Assembly: GCF_017893945.1 (NCBI RefSeq)
Contig: NZ_CP054257.1
Coordinates: 1,178,001-1,242,000 of the forward strand
DNA length: 64,000 nucleotides
From: Treponema parvum
GTDB taxonomy: Bacteria > Spirochaetota > Spirochaetia > Treponematales > Treponemataceae
Direction: 5' to 3'
In this document: positions 1 to 9,975 of the stretch, in pieces
Numbering within the stretch: position 1 is the first letter of the stretch
Layout: every line of letters begins with the position of its first letter
The notes under the pieces: generated by a model
The model's input: only the letters and a program-made list of their open reading frames with translations
Databases searched by the model: none
What the model was told of the DNA's origin: nothing
Position numbers and translations under genes: made by a program

Positions 1-1310
1 ACGGATACGGCAATATCTACGTTACGGATTTCGGAAACTGCCGAGTAAATGTTTTCGACCGTGACGGCGAACCCTTGTTTTTTTTCGGCTCTAGGACAAC
101 TTCGTTTCCGGGTTTTTCAGGGCCTACGGGAATCGCCGTAGACGACGGCAGGGTATTTGTTGCCGACTGTGTCAGCGGGGCGATTTACGAGTTTGACCGT
201 TTCGGAAACTATGTTGATCTTTTAGTTGAAGAAAAGACGTTTTCTAAGCCCGAATCGATGAAAAAATGGGGCAGTTATCTGGTTGTCTGCGACAAGAACC
301 GTATTATTTCCGTAGATACGAGGAACGGTTCCGTGTTTGAAAACGCAAATACCGGCAACGCGCCCTCGCGCATTACTAGCGCAGTTCCCGACGTAAACGG
401 CAACATTCTTGTTACGGACATTACCGCCAACGAAGTTTACCTTATGTCCAAAATGACGGAAGTCTTGGGCGGGCTTTTCGTGCAGATCGAACACGTGAAC
501 GCGGAAGAATTTCCGAAAGTTACGATGGATGTGCGTGTGGAGAACCGCCGCCGCCAGAGCGTAGTCGGCCTTAGAGACGTGAATTTTTACGTGAGCGAAA
601 ACAAAAGACCTGTAACCGATCTGCGGCTGGAAGGCGCCGTGTCTGCAAATACCGTCGCAGATATAACATTTGTGATTGACAGGGACCCCGCCATGGCAGC
701 AAACAGCGGCGAGCTTCAGGCAGCTGTCAGAGAGATAGCCGCTTCTATGGAAGGGAAGGGAACCGTACGGGTTGTTTCGGCAGGAAAAATTCCCGTACTT
801 GAATACAGGGGGAATACGCGGGGACTGCTTAATTTTTCGCCTGCGGCGTTAAAAACCCCATTGCAAAACGAAGGCAGGCTTGATTTGGCTTTGCGGCTTG
901 CCGCGAACGATCTTATGTCCGGCGAAAAAAAGCGTGCGATAATTTATATAACCTGCGGAAACGTATCTTCGTCCGCGTTCGGCAATTACGGACTTTCGAA
1001 TTTGACGGCCTATCTCAATAATAATTCCATAGCGTTTTCCGTAATAAATTTGAAAGAGGGTTCTCTTGACGGCGAAATACAGTACCTTTGCGATAATACG
1101 GCCGGGGAATCGTATTATGTTTACCGACCTGAAGGTCTTTCGCCAGTCGTAACCGACATAATAAATCTTCCGTCCGGGCTATATCAGCTCTCTTTCAGAT
1201 CTTCCTTGCCTACGAATTTCGGCCGGGCGTTTCTTCCCGTAGAAGCTGAAATTTATCTTATGAACCGCAGCGGCCGCGACGAAAGCGGCTATTTCGCTCC
1301 GCTGCAGTAA
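1..1310 (+). CDS. NHL-repeat / vWA-like protein, 5' end missing
   Basis: The reading frame is open from base 3, so the gene begins before the window and the first in-window start codon is not its start. The visible N-terminal part shows six-bladed-propeller type NHL strands (GNIYVTDFGNCRVNVFDRDG, then GPTGIAVDDGRVFVADCVSG). After about 150 residues a second domain begins with ADITFVIDRDPAM and continues through RAIIYITCG, which resembles a von Willebrand A fold. The metal site DxSxS is degenerate (DRDPA). NHL propellers usually bind proteins or ligands, so a periplasmic binding or scaffold role is likely. The gene converges on the dinB/outer-membrane ORF. Function unknown; the domain reading is by eye. 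Confidence 0.7.
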   Translation, partial: GYGNIYVTDFGNCRVNVFDRDGEPLFFFGSRTTSFPGFSGPTGIAVDDGRVFVADCVSGAIYEFDRFGNYVDLLVEEKTFSKPESMKKWGSYLVVCDKNRIISVDTRNGSVFENANTGNAPSRITSAVPDVNGNILVTDITANEVYLMSKMTEVLGGLFVQIEHVNAEEFPKVTMDVRVENRRRQSVVGLRDVNFYVSENKRPVTDLRLEGAVSANTVADITFVIDRDPAMAANSGELQAAVREIAASMEGKGTVRVVSAGKIPVLEYRGNTRGLLNFSPAALKTPLQNEGRLDLALRLAANDLMSGEKKRAIIYITCGNVSSSAFGNYGLSNLTAYLNNNSIAFSVINLKEGSLDGEIQYLCDNTAGESYYVYRPEGLSPVVTDIINLPSGLYQLSFRSSLPTNFGRAFLPVEAEIYLMNRSGRDESGYFAPLQ

Positions 1311-1462
1311 CAGCCCGAAAATACTGAGCCGTCGCACGCTGACATACTTGTGCCGACGAGCTGAGCCGTCGCGACGATGCGCCAAACTCCGGCGCACTTA
1401 CACCTGCGCCCTTGAAACGGCGTATCACGGCGCGGTTCGCCGTTTGCATGCCGCGCTTCGCC

Positions 1463-4400
1463 TTAAAATTCCACCCTCATTCCCAATCCCGCTTTTATTG
1501 TTAGCAGAATGATTTTGTCCCACGTGCAGTTATACGTTTCCGACAAAAAAGAAAATATGGTGAGATTCCCGTTTAATTTCATATCCGCCGAATGATTCAG
1601 TTCGAACGACTGCCTTTTTATCACCTTGGAATTTGTAGTGGAATATGTTTCGTTTTCTGAAAAAGAGATATTTATGCTGTCCGAACGCGTTAAAACTACG
1701 CCCGACATGTCGTAATCGGGTTTAAAAAGCGTTACCGCCGCCATCAAGGGGCTTCTTTTACCGCCCCGCTTCCATATTACGGTAGCTCTGGTCGCCCATA
1801 TGTCGGACGTTTCAAAACTTATTTCACCGCCCAGCCGGACGGTATCCGTATCGTTGTAGTAAAAATTGGCTTGAACGTAACCGTCGTAGACATATCGCCT
1901 TTCGCCGCTGTCGCGCGGAATTTTTGCCGCCGCCGATAACGAAGCCGTATATTCGTCCTGCTTAAATAAGGATGTTCGCATCAGCGTTCCGTTTTGCCCG
2001 AATATGTTGAACGCTGTATAATTCAGCGCAGCCTTGTATTGATAAATGTCGCTCACTCTTGCGGACGTTCTTATATCGCGCGAGGCCGAAAGCGAAACGG
2101 AAGAGGGCAGCAATAGGTCGCGGATGCTTCCCCATACGGGACGCCGCCACGACAGGTCGTATACCGTACTGTAATATAACGACCCTTCGCCGTCTGAAGA
2201 GTCGGAAAGGGCTGACGTGTTTTTTAACACGTCTTTAGGAAGCGACGCGTTTACCATGTCATGAAAAGGCAGCGCCTTAAAAAAATATTCGCGCCTGCCG
2301 AGGGAGTCTGAAATTTCTTTTACGTCTTCGCCGTAGTTTCCTCCCGCCGCTACGTTCTTCGTTCCGCCGGCTTCCCTTGTCCATTGAAAGACGAGATTGT
2401 TCGAACCTATCGAAAACGGAAATTTGAGTTGTATCTTGGATGAATCGGTAAAAAGAGTGGACACCGATGAAGAATATCTGCCTTCGCACGAAAGATCCGC
2501 CTGCGGTGAAAATCCCATGGAAGGGAATTTTAGGACGTTTGAAATACCCGCCGCAACATTTCGCCCGGAAGCGTTTTCTTTTCCTGTTGAAAAGGCGAGG
2601 GCAGAACTGTCCTTCCAGCCTTGAAGATAGGAATTTGAGTCTATCCTCTTTACGCCGCAATGCGACGGCAAAAGCCTTTGATCCGCGCTGAATTTTGCGG
2701 TTAAAAAATATGAAAGATTTTGAGAAGCTAAAGACAGATCCGATTGTACGGAACTTTTTTGCGTCGAATGCCACGCGTTTGAAACGGCTTCCGTGTTTAC
2801 GTAAACATCGAGAGGAACGCCGACAGTTTTAAGATCCGCTCCCGCTCCGTTTTGTTTATGAAGACTTTTTTCGACAGGATCGTATCTATACTCTTCTGCG
2901 GCCGAAAAAATACCGAATAGCGGATCTGTGGTTTCAATTTTATGCCCCGCGTTTGAGAGTTTCGTATCGTCTGATGTGGAACCGCTGATTTCGCCTGAAA
3001 AAGCTATTGTCGCAAGGGTTACGCCTGCAGAGGCGCTGCCCGCAAGAGAAGAATCCGCCTTGTTCGATTCTTCCTGACGTATGCTTGCCGCAGAATTTGT
3101 CCGGGCTTTAAATGAAAAATTTTCAAGCAAAGGAAATTTTCCCGCCGCCAATATGACGCCGTCTTTTTTATAAGAAGTTTTTACATTGTCTTCGAGAATG
3201 TAATATTCTTTTGTGTCGGAAAGATAAAGCTCGTCAAAACTGAAACGGCCGGATTTAAAAAGTTTACCGTCCATCGCCGTTGCAATCGTCATCTTGAGCC
3301 GCGACGGAACCGTTTCAGTATCTATGAAAAGACTGTTTACCGCGACGGTCTTGCCGTCGATCGCCGCTTTTTTTTCGCTTCTATCGACGGTGAGTTTATG
3401 CCACAAGGAATCGGCGTAGTTTTTAAATTCCGAGCGTGGAATTTCCAAGCGCAGGGCGGTCTTACCGTAGGAACTGATCCCTCTTGCATCGCGGTCGAGC
3501 GTTAATGTGAAGGCCGCGGCCGAGTCGTCTGTTGCCAGCAGCGTTTCTCTCTCCGGATCAAAGCGAAAATAAAGATTTATTTTTTTATAAGGGGATATGT
3601 CAACCTCGCTGAAGTACCGCGTTATTGTTATGTCAGTGTCGGTGACGGTAGTATTATCCGAGTTTTTCCAGTCGACGTTTTGCACATAGTTTGCGGACGA
3701 GTTAAAATCTCCGGAGCCTGAAAAATCGGATTTTGTTTGGGAGTTTGTGACCTTTAATTTGTCCGCTTGTGAAGTAAAGACTCCCTGCGTTTGAATTTCA
3801 TAAGGGCCTACCCATATAGTTCCTTCTTTGTTTGAATTTGCGTCAGAAATTGAATTGCCGTTTCCGCTTCCCGTCAAAGTTGCGTTTACAACTATTATTA
3901 TTCTGGCGCCGCGGTTGGAAGAAAGGCGGCTTACGTCTTCTTGGGTAAGGCGTATCTTCACTATGTTTTGTGAAAACGTTCCGTTGGCCGGATTGAAGGG
4001 ATTTCTCACATCGGGAGCCGAGACGTCGGAAATTTTCCACGTAGGAACGGAAGCGGAATCTTCTATTGTAAAGTCGTCGTCGGCGGAAACGCCCAGCTGC
4101 AAGTATACGTCGTATTTTGCCGAATGCGAAGGGTTTTGCGGTTTTAGGGCGATGGAAAATTCCGTGCCTGCAGCAAGCAGTGAAGCGCTCGAACCCAAGT
4201 CTATCGTCACAGCCGCCCACGCGCATACGAGTTGTCCTTCCCATGATGAAAAATCCCATGAAACGGGAATTTTATAGCCTGAAATTTCAGGATCCGTGGA
4301 ACCGCTTTCAGCCTTTAGAGAGCCGTTGTACCGGTATGACAGTGAGGGCGGCTCGCCGCCCGCCGCGGTTCCCTTCCGCGCATTTAAAGACGGGGTAAAA

Positions 4401-6496
4401 CCTTCCGGAAGATCCCTGCCGGAATTTTCCGAAAGATTTACAGTGTCGGGGGATCTGTCGTCCATCGCCAGTACGCGGTATTTGCCGCTTACGTTGGGGG
4501 ATTCAAGCGTGGCGGCGGCCGTATTTGAAAAAGTAAAATCTTTTGTAGCGTACTCAAGCCCCGCGGCGACCGTCGCAAAACCCGGCTGAGAATTGGATGC
4601 GTCGGCATAGTTTATTTTTGGGTTATACGGCCACCTTGTCGAAAAAGACAGGTCGCCGCTCCATTCGCTTGTAAACCGCCTGGAATATCCGGCCGCCGCA
4701 GCGACGGCTCCGCTGCCGTCTGCCGCGCTTTGCTCATACCAAGTGATGTAGATCCTGTCGCTCCCCGATATGCTTGAAGAGGGCATTATTATTCCTGATT
4801 CCGCATCATATTTTGCCGCTCCGTCTATCACGCCGTTTTTATAAAGTCTGACGGTTCCGGGGACGGCGTCCGTTCCAATATCGAATCTGGAAACCGCCGA
4901 ATATGAGCGAAGCCGCAGATAAAGGTCAGATGAGGTCTCATAGCCTAAATAGCAGCCGGGCGCAATGTCCGCAAGAGGGTATCTCACTTGGGGCTTTACG
5001 AGAGAATCGGCGCTTGCGGAAACGTCGGATCTGAAAACGTCTACGTAGTTATGTTTCTGCGAAGTGTAGTCTTGCGACGTAAACGTAAGGTCGTCGGCTG
5101 CCGCAGCTAAAAAAAGTTCGGATTCCGTCTGTGTGGAAGACGACGCGACGACCGCGCTGTCTACGGGGTTTACTCCGCCGTCGTAGCGGAAGGCGGCGGT
5201 GAAAGGCGAAAATCCTGCCGGATGCTGAATAAATAAAACTTCTATGCCCGAAGTTCCGCCTATTTTTGAAAAAAAACCGTCCGTTTCAAGCCCCGTATGA
5301 TCGGGAACAGGGTAACTTCCCTGCTGCAGTGGACCGTGTGCGGAAACTCCCCCGTATGAAAACGATGCTACGTTGGGACGTGATGAACCGTCTGAGACTG
5401 CGGCGCTCCCGAAAAATTTTTGTATTTCGCCTAAAAAGCCGCTTGTTCCGCTTAAAGTGCCGTCGCTTTGGACGCTGCCGAAGGCGCCGAGGGCGCTGCG
5501 TAAGGCAGTGTATGTCGAGCCGTTAAAAAAAGAAACCGCGACGGCGGGAACCATGCCGTTTTTTATTGTCGCCCCGGCGCTTTGCGACAAAATTATCTGC
5601 CTTCTTACCGGCAAAAGAATGTATTCGGATTCGGAAAGTTTTTTGTATTTTCTTCCTTGAAGATCGGTATACGTTCCGTTGGAATTTTCCACATAAACGT
5701 CTCTGATGTCCGAAATAAAAGCCGGAGAGTCAGGGAGTACGTATATCCGTCCTGAGAGCCATTTCGACAAGGGGATTGAACTGTCGTTAACGCTGTTTTT
5801 TCCGTAATATGTCTTGCTCCGCGACTCAAGCATATCGTAGCGAAAAGCGAAGTCTCCCTTCCATTTGTTTTGCTCGTCGTCTTCAAAGTGAAGAGAAACG
5901 CCCGGTGCCTCGTTGTTGCCTCCTCCTATTCCCCTGTTCACATTGTCTATGGAATATTTTTTGGGAAATGTAATTCCTCTGTTTGCGACGCGTACTTCTT
6001 TTAGCGCGCCGTCGCCGTAATATCCTGCGGCGACGGTGTTTTTGTCGAAACCGTCCGCAAAGGCGGCTTCAAAATACCATTTTTTGTCGAGCATAAACCA
6101 CAGAGTCAAATCCACTTTTTGAGTAAAAACGGGAGGAGCCGTCGAAATCACGAACGGATTTCCGAAACCGAAATTTGCCTGAGCCGTGCCGGCTACGGCG
6201 GATTCCCAATAGCCGTCCGCTAAAAATTCTATCTGCCGGTCGTTTACGGAATAATTGAATATTGACGAGGTACCGTCGGAAACTGCTTTTACGCCGCTGT
6301 GAGGAGGCAGCGCCGATTCGTCAAAGACTATCGCTCCCGCACCCGCGGCGTCTGTTTTGTTCATCGTTTCAGCAAATAGCGGCCGCCCGAAAAACATTGC
6401 CGACAAGAGCAAAGGGAACGCTATCAATGGGATTTTTTTGTTTTTATTTAAAAGTCTTGCCTTTTTTATTTTTATTTCGGGTTTTTTATTCTGCAA
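1463..6496 (-). other. Outer-membrane protein portion of the dinB frame, possible separate TTG start
   Basis: This is the exported part of the fused frame. The only plausible non-ATG start before the signal peptide is TTG at codon 374 (6496-6494), giving a lysine-rich n-region, the hydrophobic core near residues 396-411 and a cleavage site near GRPLFA-ET. No good Shine-Dalgarno precedes it, so coupling to dinB termination would be needed if the frames were separate. The mature part is rich in alternating beta strands and includes a LamG/concanavalin-like stretch (DSLWHKLTVD, RFSFDELYLSDT). It ends in GLGMRVEF, a C-terminal aromatic residue typical of BAM-inserted barrels. No named family recognised. 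Confidence 0.55.
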
Positions 6497-7615
6497 TTCA
6501 AGTATGCTTTTTTCTACCGCACGTTTTTTTTCACCTTTTTCTTCAAACATTTCCTGCTGTAGAGAGGATTTTCCTATGTTTTGTACGGCAAGACCCAAAA
6601 GCCTTACTCCGCCTAGGTTTTTATCATATTTTTTATCGAACAGGGCTTCGGCGCGTTCAAAAAGTTCTTCCGCCGAAAAGATTTCACTGTCCAAGGTTTC
6701 CTGTATCGAAACCGTCGTAAAATCTCCGTAGCGGATCTTTACGGACACGGTCTTACTGCTTTTGTTTTCTTTTATTAGGCGGAACATCACCGTATACGAG
6801 AGTTCCATAAGCGCCGTCCCTATCGCATAACGATCGGTAAGGTCAAACGAAAAGGTGGTTTCCGCGCTTAAAGAATGCGATTTTGATTCGCTGAAAGTTT
6901 CCACTTCTTTCCCGCGCACCGCATTATATAAGAAGGATCCGGCGGCCTCCCCGAAAATGCTTTGGAGAAGCGGAAGGGATTTTGAGTGAATGTCTTTTGT
7001 CGTTTTAAATCCCGAATCGTATAAACGCTTTTGCGTCTTCGATCCTATTCCCCATACTTTTTCAATGGGAAGGCTCAGCATAAAGCCTTCTTCCGTTCCC
7101 GGCGGCACTTCGTAAAATCCGTCGGGTTTTGAAAGCCCGGATGCGATCTTTGCTATGTATCGGTTTTGGGCAAGGCCTACGGAAACGGTAAGACCCGTTT
7201 TTTCTTTTACTATAGCCTTTATTTTCCGCGCCGTATCCGAAGGATTCCCGAACAATCTTTGCGTTCCTGAAAGATTTATAAATGCTTCGTCCACCGAAAT
7301 CTGGCGGATTTCGGGCGAAAAATCGGAAAAGATTTCCATAACTTCTTGGGATTTTTCATGATAGCGTTCCATGCGCGGGCTTATGTATACGCCTTGAGGG
7401 CAAAGGGCGTAGGCCTTGGTTATCGGCATGGCCGAATGCACTCCGAACTTGCGGGCTTCGTACGAGGCCGTACAGACTACCGCCCTGCGGTCGGACGGCT
7501 TACCGCCGACTATGACGGGTTTCCCTTCCAGATCGGGATTATCGATCTTTTCTACGGAAGCGAAAAATGCATCCAGATCAATGTGGAGGATACAGATATC
7601 GTTCCATTCGATCAT
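1463..7615 (-). CDS. dinB: DNA polymerase IV frame continuing into an outer-membrane protein
   Basis: One 2050-codon frame holds two unlike proteins. Residues 1-357 are a complete Y-family polymerase IV (translesion synthesis): HIDLDAFFASVE with D13, SVDEAF with D109/E110, a helix-hairpin-helix and little-finger region, and a terminal beta-clamp motif QQEMF at 353-357 where DinB normally ends. A lysine-rich linker (358-396) leads into a signal-peptide core (IPLIAFPLLLSAMFFG) and about 1640 residues of beta-rich envelope protein. A cytoplasmic polymerase and an exported barrel in one chain is hard to reconcile, so re-initiation inside the frame, or an error near the A8 run at codons 362-364, is likely. 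Its ATG overlaps the stop of the upstream membrane protein gene by four bases (ATGA), implying translational coupling. Confidence 0.85.
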   Translation of the reverse strand: MIEWNDICILHIDLDAFFASVEKIDNPDLEGKPVIVGGKPSDRRAVVCTASYEARKFGVHSAMPITKAYALCPQGVYISPRMERYHEKSQEVMEIFSDFSPEIRQISVDEAFINLSGTQRLFGNPSDTARKIKAIVKEKTGLTVSVGLAQNRYIAKIASGLSKPDGFYEVPPGTEEGFMLSLPIEKVWGIGSKTQKRLYDSGFKTTKDIHSKSLPLLQSIFGEAAGSFLYNAVRGKEVETFSESKSHSLSAETTFSFDLTDRYAIGTALMELSYTVMFRLIKENKSSKTVSVKIRYGDFTTVSIQETLDSEIFSAEELFERAEALFDKKYDKNLGGVRLLGLAVQNIGKSSLQQEMFEEKGEKKRAVEKSILELQNKKPEIKIKKARLLNKNKKIPLIAFPLLLSAMFFGRPLFAETMNKTDAAGAGAIVFDESALPPHSGVKAVSDGTSSIFNYSVNDRQIEFLADGYWESAVAGTAQANFGFGNPFVISTAPPVFTQKVDLTLWFMLDKKWYFEAAFADGFDKNTVAAGYYGDGALKEVRVANRGITFPKKYSIDNVNRGIGGGNNEAPGVSLHFEDDEQNKWKGDFAFRYDMLESRSKTYYGKNSVNDSSIPLSKWLSGRIYVLPDSPAFISDIRDVYVENSNGTYTDLQGRKYKKLSESEYILLPVRRQIILSQSAGATIKNGMVPAVAVSFFNGSTYTALRSALGAFGSVQSDGTLSGTSGFLGEIQKFFGSAAVSDGSSRPNVASFSYGGVSAHGPLQQGSYPVPDHTGLETDGFFSKIGGTSGIEVLFIQHPAGFSPFTAAFRYDGGVNPVDSAVVASSSTQTESELFLAAAADDLTFTSQDYTSQKHNYVDVFRSDVSASADSLVKPQVRYPLADIAPGCYLGYETSSDLYLRLRSYSAVSRFDIGTDAVPGTVRLYKNGVIDGAAKYDAESGIIMPSSSISGSDRIYITWYEQSAADGSGAVAAAAGYSRRFTSEWSGDLSFSTRWPYNPKINYADASNSQPGFATVAAGLEYATKDFTFSNTAAATLESPNVSGKYRVLAMDDRSPDTVNLSENSGRDLPEGFTPSLNARKGTAAGGEPPSLSYRYNGSLKAESGSTDPEISGYKIPVSWDFSSWEGQLVCAWAAVTIDLGSSASLLAAGTEFSIALKPQNPSHSAKYDVYLQLGVSADDDFTIEDSASVPTWKISDVSAPDVRNPFNPANGTFSQNIVKIRLTQEDVSRLSSNRGARIIIVVNATLTGSGNGNSISDANSNKEGTIWVGPYEIQTQGVFTSQADKLKVTNSQTKSDFSGSGDFNSSANYVQNVDWKNSDNTTVTDTDITITRYFSEVDISPYKKINLYFRFDPERETLLATDDSAAAFTLTLDRDARGISSYGKTALRLEIPRSEFKNYADSLWHKLTVDRSEKKAAIDGKTVAVNSLFIDTETVPSRLKMTIATAMDGKLFKSGRFSFDELYLSDTKEYYILEDNVKTSYKKDGVILAAGKFPLLENFSFKARTNSAASIRQEESNKADSSLAGSASAGVTLATIAFSGEISGSTSDDTKLSNAGHKIETTDPLFGIFSAAEEYRYDPVEKSLHKQNGAGADLKTVGVPLDVYVNTEAVSNAWHSTQKSSVQSDLSLASQNLSYFLTAKFSADQRLLPSHCGVKRIDSNSYLQGWKDSSALAFSTGKENASGRNVAAGISNVLKFPSMGFSPQADLSCEGRYSSSVSTLFTDSSKIQLKFPFSIGSNNLVFQWTREAGGTKNVAAGGNYGEDVKEISDSLGRREYFFKALPFHDMVNASLPKDVLKNTSALSDSSDGEGSLYYSTVYDLSWRRPVWGSIRDLLLPSSVSLSASRDIRTSARVSDIYQYKAALNYTAFNIFGQNGTLMRTSLFKQDEYTASLSAAAKIPRDSGERRYVYDGYVQANFYYNDTDTVRLGGEISFETSDIWATRATVIWKRGGKRSPLMAAVTLFKPDYDMSGVVLTRSDSINISFSENETYSTTNSKVIKRQSFELNHSADMKLNGNLTIFSFLSETYNCTWDKIILLTIKAGLGMRVEF

Positions 7616-9891
7616 GTCCTGTTACCTGGGCCTGTTTTTTTTCCGTATCGATTCTCGGACAAATCCTCCGCGGGTGATTTACTGTCCGCCTTGGAAATTA
7701 CCGCCGTGCAAGTCTCGCATTCAAACGTTCCCGCTCTGTCGGTTGCATAATAAGAAGTGACGCTTACGGCGGTTTCTTCGATGGCAGCCGCCGTATAAGT
7801 TATCCTGCACAGTTCGGGCGGAAAATCCGGAAGATGAAAAGCCGCGCTAAGATCCTTTGTGTTTTCCGTATAAGGAACGGTAGCTTCGTATACGGGCTGC
7901 ACGGTTTTTCCTAAAATTCTTATTTCGTAACGTTCGGCAGGCTTTGACGATCTTATTTCCACATTGCAGACGGAATTTCCGAATTCAAACGAATCGAAGG
8001 CCGTTACTTGAAGACGGTTGTTTTTCGACCGTATCAGCGTTACTCCGTCCGTTATGTCTACGACAGACGGAATGTGTCTGTATTTTTCCAGAATGTGCGA
8101 TATTCCGTAAAAGCACAGAAAAATAATAAAACTTGCCGCTGCCGCCGTAAAAACAATGCGCCGGTTTTGAAAGGTCTTTTTATTTTTCAGGTTTCGTTTT
8201 AGAAACTGTGACAGTATAAGAAGCCATACAAGGCTGAACGGCTGAACGGCAAAGGCTAAAAGTATGTTTTGCAAAATATTGCCCGAAATTAGGTTTGAAA
8301 TTTTTTGTATTTCTATGTATTGCCATAGAATAATTCCATAGGGAATAAAAGGAATAAAAAGCAGCAGCCCGATTATCGAAAACGGGATCGCCCTTTTTGA
8401 AAGACGCAGCAGTAAGGACAATATGTACTCGAATACGAACAAGAAAAAAAGCGATAGATCCGCTGCGCTGAAAACGAATATGTTTACGATAGTTGACAGC
8501 GTTATATAAAATTTATACGTGTATCCGGAGCAGCGGTTTTTCAAAATGATTACAAATACCGCTGAAAGCGCTAAAAACAAAAGCTGTACGCGGATATAAA
8601 GCTGCATTACCGGCGATAAATGCAGCTTTGACGCTGCAAGTTTTGTCAACGGCAGTCCGAATACCAAGACCGCTATGGAAATAATAACCGTAAGAGGAAG
8701 CAGATACCACAATTTTCTTATTTCGCTCCTATGGATCAATGATTTTTTTCCTGCAAAAAATGAAAGAGCGCATAGAAAAAAAAGCGTTACAAAGGCCGCC
8801 GCAAGGTAGCACCTCACCAAAAACGCTTCGTTTAAAACGAAATTTTGTCCGTTGAATGTAAAAAAAAGATAATGCCTGTCCCATTCAGCGGTTTTTTCAG
8901 GCTTGAAGTCGTCAAGAAATGACAGGAGCACGGGACAGAGCTTTAAGTCGTCCGCAAATGTTACCGAAACGGAAGGAATCTCCTCTCTGAAAAACGAATC
9001 GGAAATTGGGTCCCCTTTTAGAAATCCGAATCTGAACACTGTAAGAAAGGTTCCCGCCGGAACGGTGTATTCGGCCTTGTTTTTCAAAAAAGAATTCGAG
9101 AGAGCTTTCACAAGCCACAGAGGGCTTACTTCATTTTTGCTTCCGGGCATTATGACGGAAACTTCGTCGCCGTAAGTTTCAGCGGTTTTATTTGAAGGCG
9201 AAAAATTTTTCCGTTTACCGTCTTTGAATGCGTCGGTCTCATATTCATCTTTTGAAAATTTTACTGAAACGGCGAATGTGTTGTCGGGAAGGTCAATCGA
9301 ATCTACAAAAATATCCGTGCCTGTAATTAAATTTCCTTTTCCCAGAAAATCGCTTGAATTCGGAGGGAACAAGATCGAAACTTCGAAAGGGTATTTTTTT
9401 TCGGAAATACTTTTTAAAAGTGCGATTATTTGTTCTTGATTTGCTAAAAAATCGCTTTGTTCAAAGACAAATATCACATTTGTTTTAAAATCTTTGGAAT
9501 CTGAAGAAGTTTCGGATGAGGCGGGAGTGCCGATGGAATATGCGGAGTCTTCTTGTCCTTCGGGTGTATTAAAGCCGCCCTCATTTGTTTTTTTTTCGAA
9601 AGTGAGTAAGATATTATAAGAAAAATCTCCTACACCGGGAGATATGAGGTTGATTGTTTTAGGGTTAAATCCTTCGAGCTTCAGTTTTTTTTGTATTTCG
9701 GCGCTGACGCTCGCGCCTGTTCTGCCGTATCCGCCGGTTTGACTTGTTTTTGAGCCGGTTCCGTCGGCACTCACATTAAATGTATCTGCGGCGGCAAAAA
9801 TCGGCGCTGCAAAATTCCGGCTTATGCACGCTGAAACAAAAAAAAAGAGTCGCACAAAAAAGAGCAGGGCAGGCCGCAGATTTTTTTTCAT
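7612..9891 (-). CDS. Polytopic inner-membrane protein with exported N-terminal domain, unknown
   Basis: The start was placed at the ATG at 9891, which opens a signal peptide (MKKNLRPALLFFVRLFFFVSA); an in-frame ATG 12 codons upstream is less convincing. About 310 residues of probably periplasmic sequence follow, then a run of about seven hydrophobic segments (CYLAAAFVTLFFLCALSFFA, LWYLLPLTVIISIAVLVFG and others), then a soluble C-terminal domain of about 150 residues. No catalytic motif was recognised. The stop overlaps the dinB start by four bases, so this protein, dinB and the outer-membrane portion probably share a transcript. That makes an envelope function for at least part of the operon likely. 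Identity unknown. Confidence 0.75.
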   Translation of the reverse strand: MKKNLRPALLFFVRLFFFVSACISRNFAAPIFAAADTFNVSADGTGSKTSQTGGYGRTGASVSAEIQKKLKLEGFNPKTINLISPGVGDFSYNILLTFEKKTNEGGFNTPEGQEDSAYSIGTPASSETSSDSKDFKTNVIFVFEQSDFLANQEQIIALLKSISEKKYPFEVSILFPPNSSDFLGKGNLITGTDIFVDSIDLPDNTFAVSVKFSKDEYETDAFKDGKRKNFSPSNKTAETYGDEVSVIMPGSKNEVSPLWLVKALSNSFLKNKAEYTVPAGTFLTVFRFGFLKGDPISDSFFREEIPSVSVTFADDLKLCPVLLSFLDDFKPEKTAEWDRHYLFFTFNGQNFVLNEAFLVRCYLAAAFVTLFFLCALSFFAGKKSLIHRSEIRKLWYLLPLTVIISIAVLVFGLPLTKLAASKLHLSPVMQLYIRVQLLFLALSAVFVIILKNRCSGYTYKFYITLSTIVNIFVFSAADLSLFFLFVFEYILSLLLRLSKRAIPFSIIGLLLFIPFIPYGIILWQYIEIQKISNLISGNILQNILLAFAVQPFSLVWLLILSQFLKRNLKNKKTFQNRRIVFTAAAASFIIFLCFYGISHILEKYRHIPSVVDITDGVTLIRSKNNRLQVTAFDSFEFGNSVCNVEIRSSKPAERYEIRILGKTVQPVYEATVPYTENTKDLSAAFHLPDFPPELCRITYTAAAIEETAVSVTSYYATDRAGTFECETCTAVISKADSKSPAEDLSENRYGKKTGPGNRT

Positions 9892-9927
9892 ATGTAAAGA
9901 ATATACTATTGTATGTTTACAATGCAA

Positions 9928-9975
9928 TAGATATATTTATATAATATAGTTATATTTAGCGGATGTAAAAGGTCT
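9928..9975. promoter_or_regulatory. AT-rich divergent promoter region
   Basis: The 48 bases between the leftward membrane-protein gene and the rightward lipoprotein gene are almost pure A/T, with TATAAT-like hexamers readable on both strands (tatataatata near 9938-9950). This is the only space for promoters of both transcription units. No convincing -35 boxes could be fixed. Confidence 0.4.

Noticed and set aside
3828..4589. Several long frames on the plus strand inside the outer-membrane protein
   Set aside because: They are antisense shadows of a long coding frame, with no RBS and no recognisable protein features.
1463..6496. Outer-membrane protein as LptD or BamA
   Set aside because: No OstA/LptD or POTRA features; it has a LamG-like stretch and a size unlike either family.
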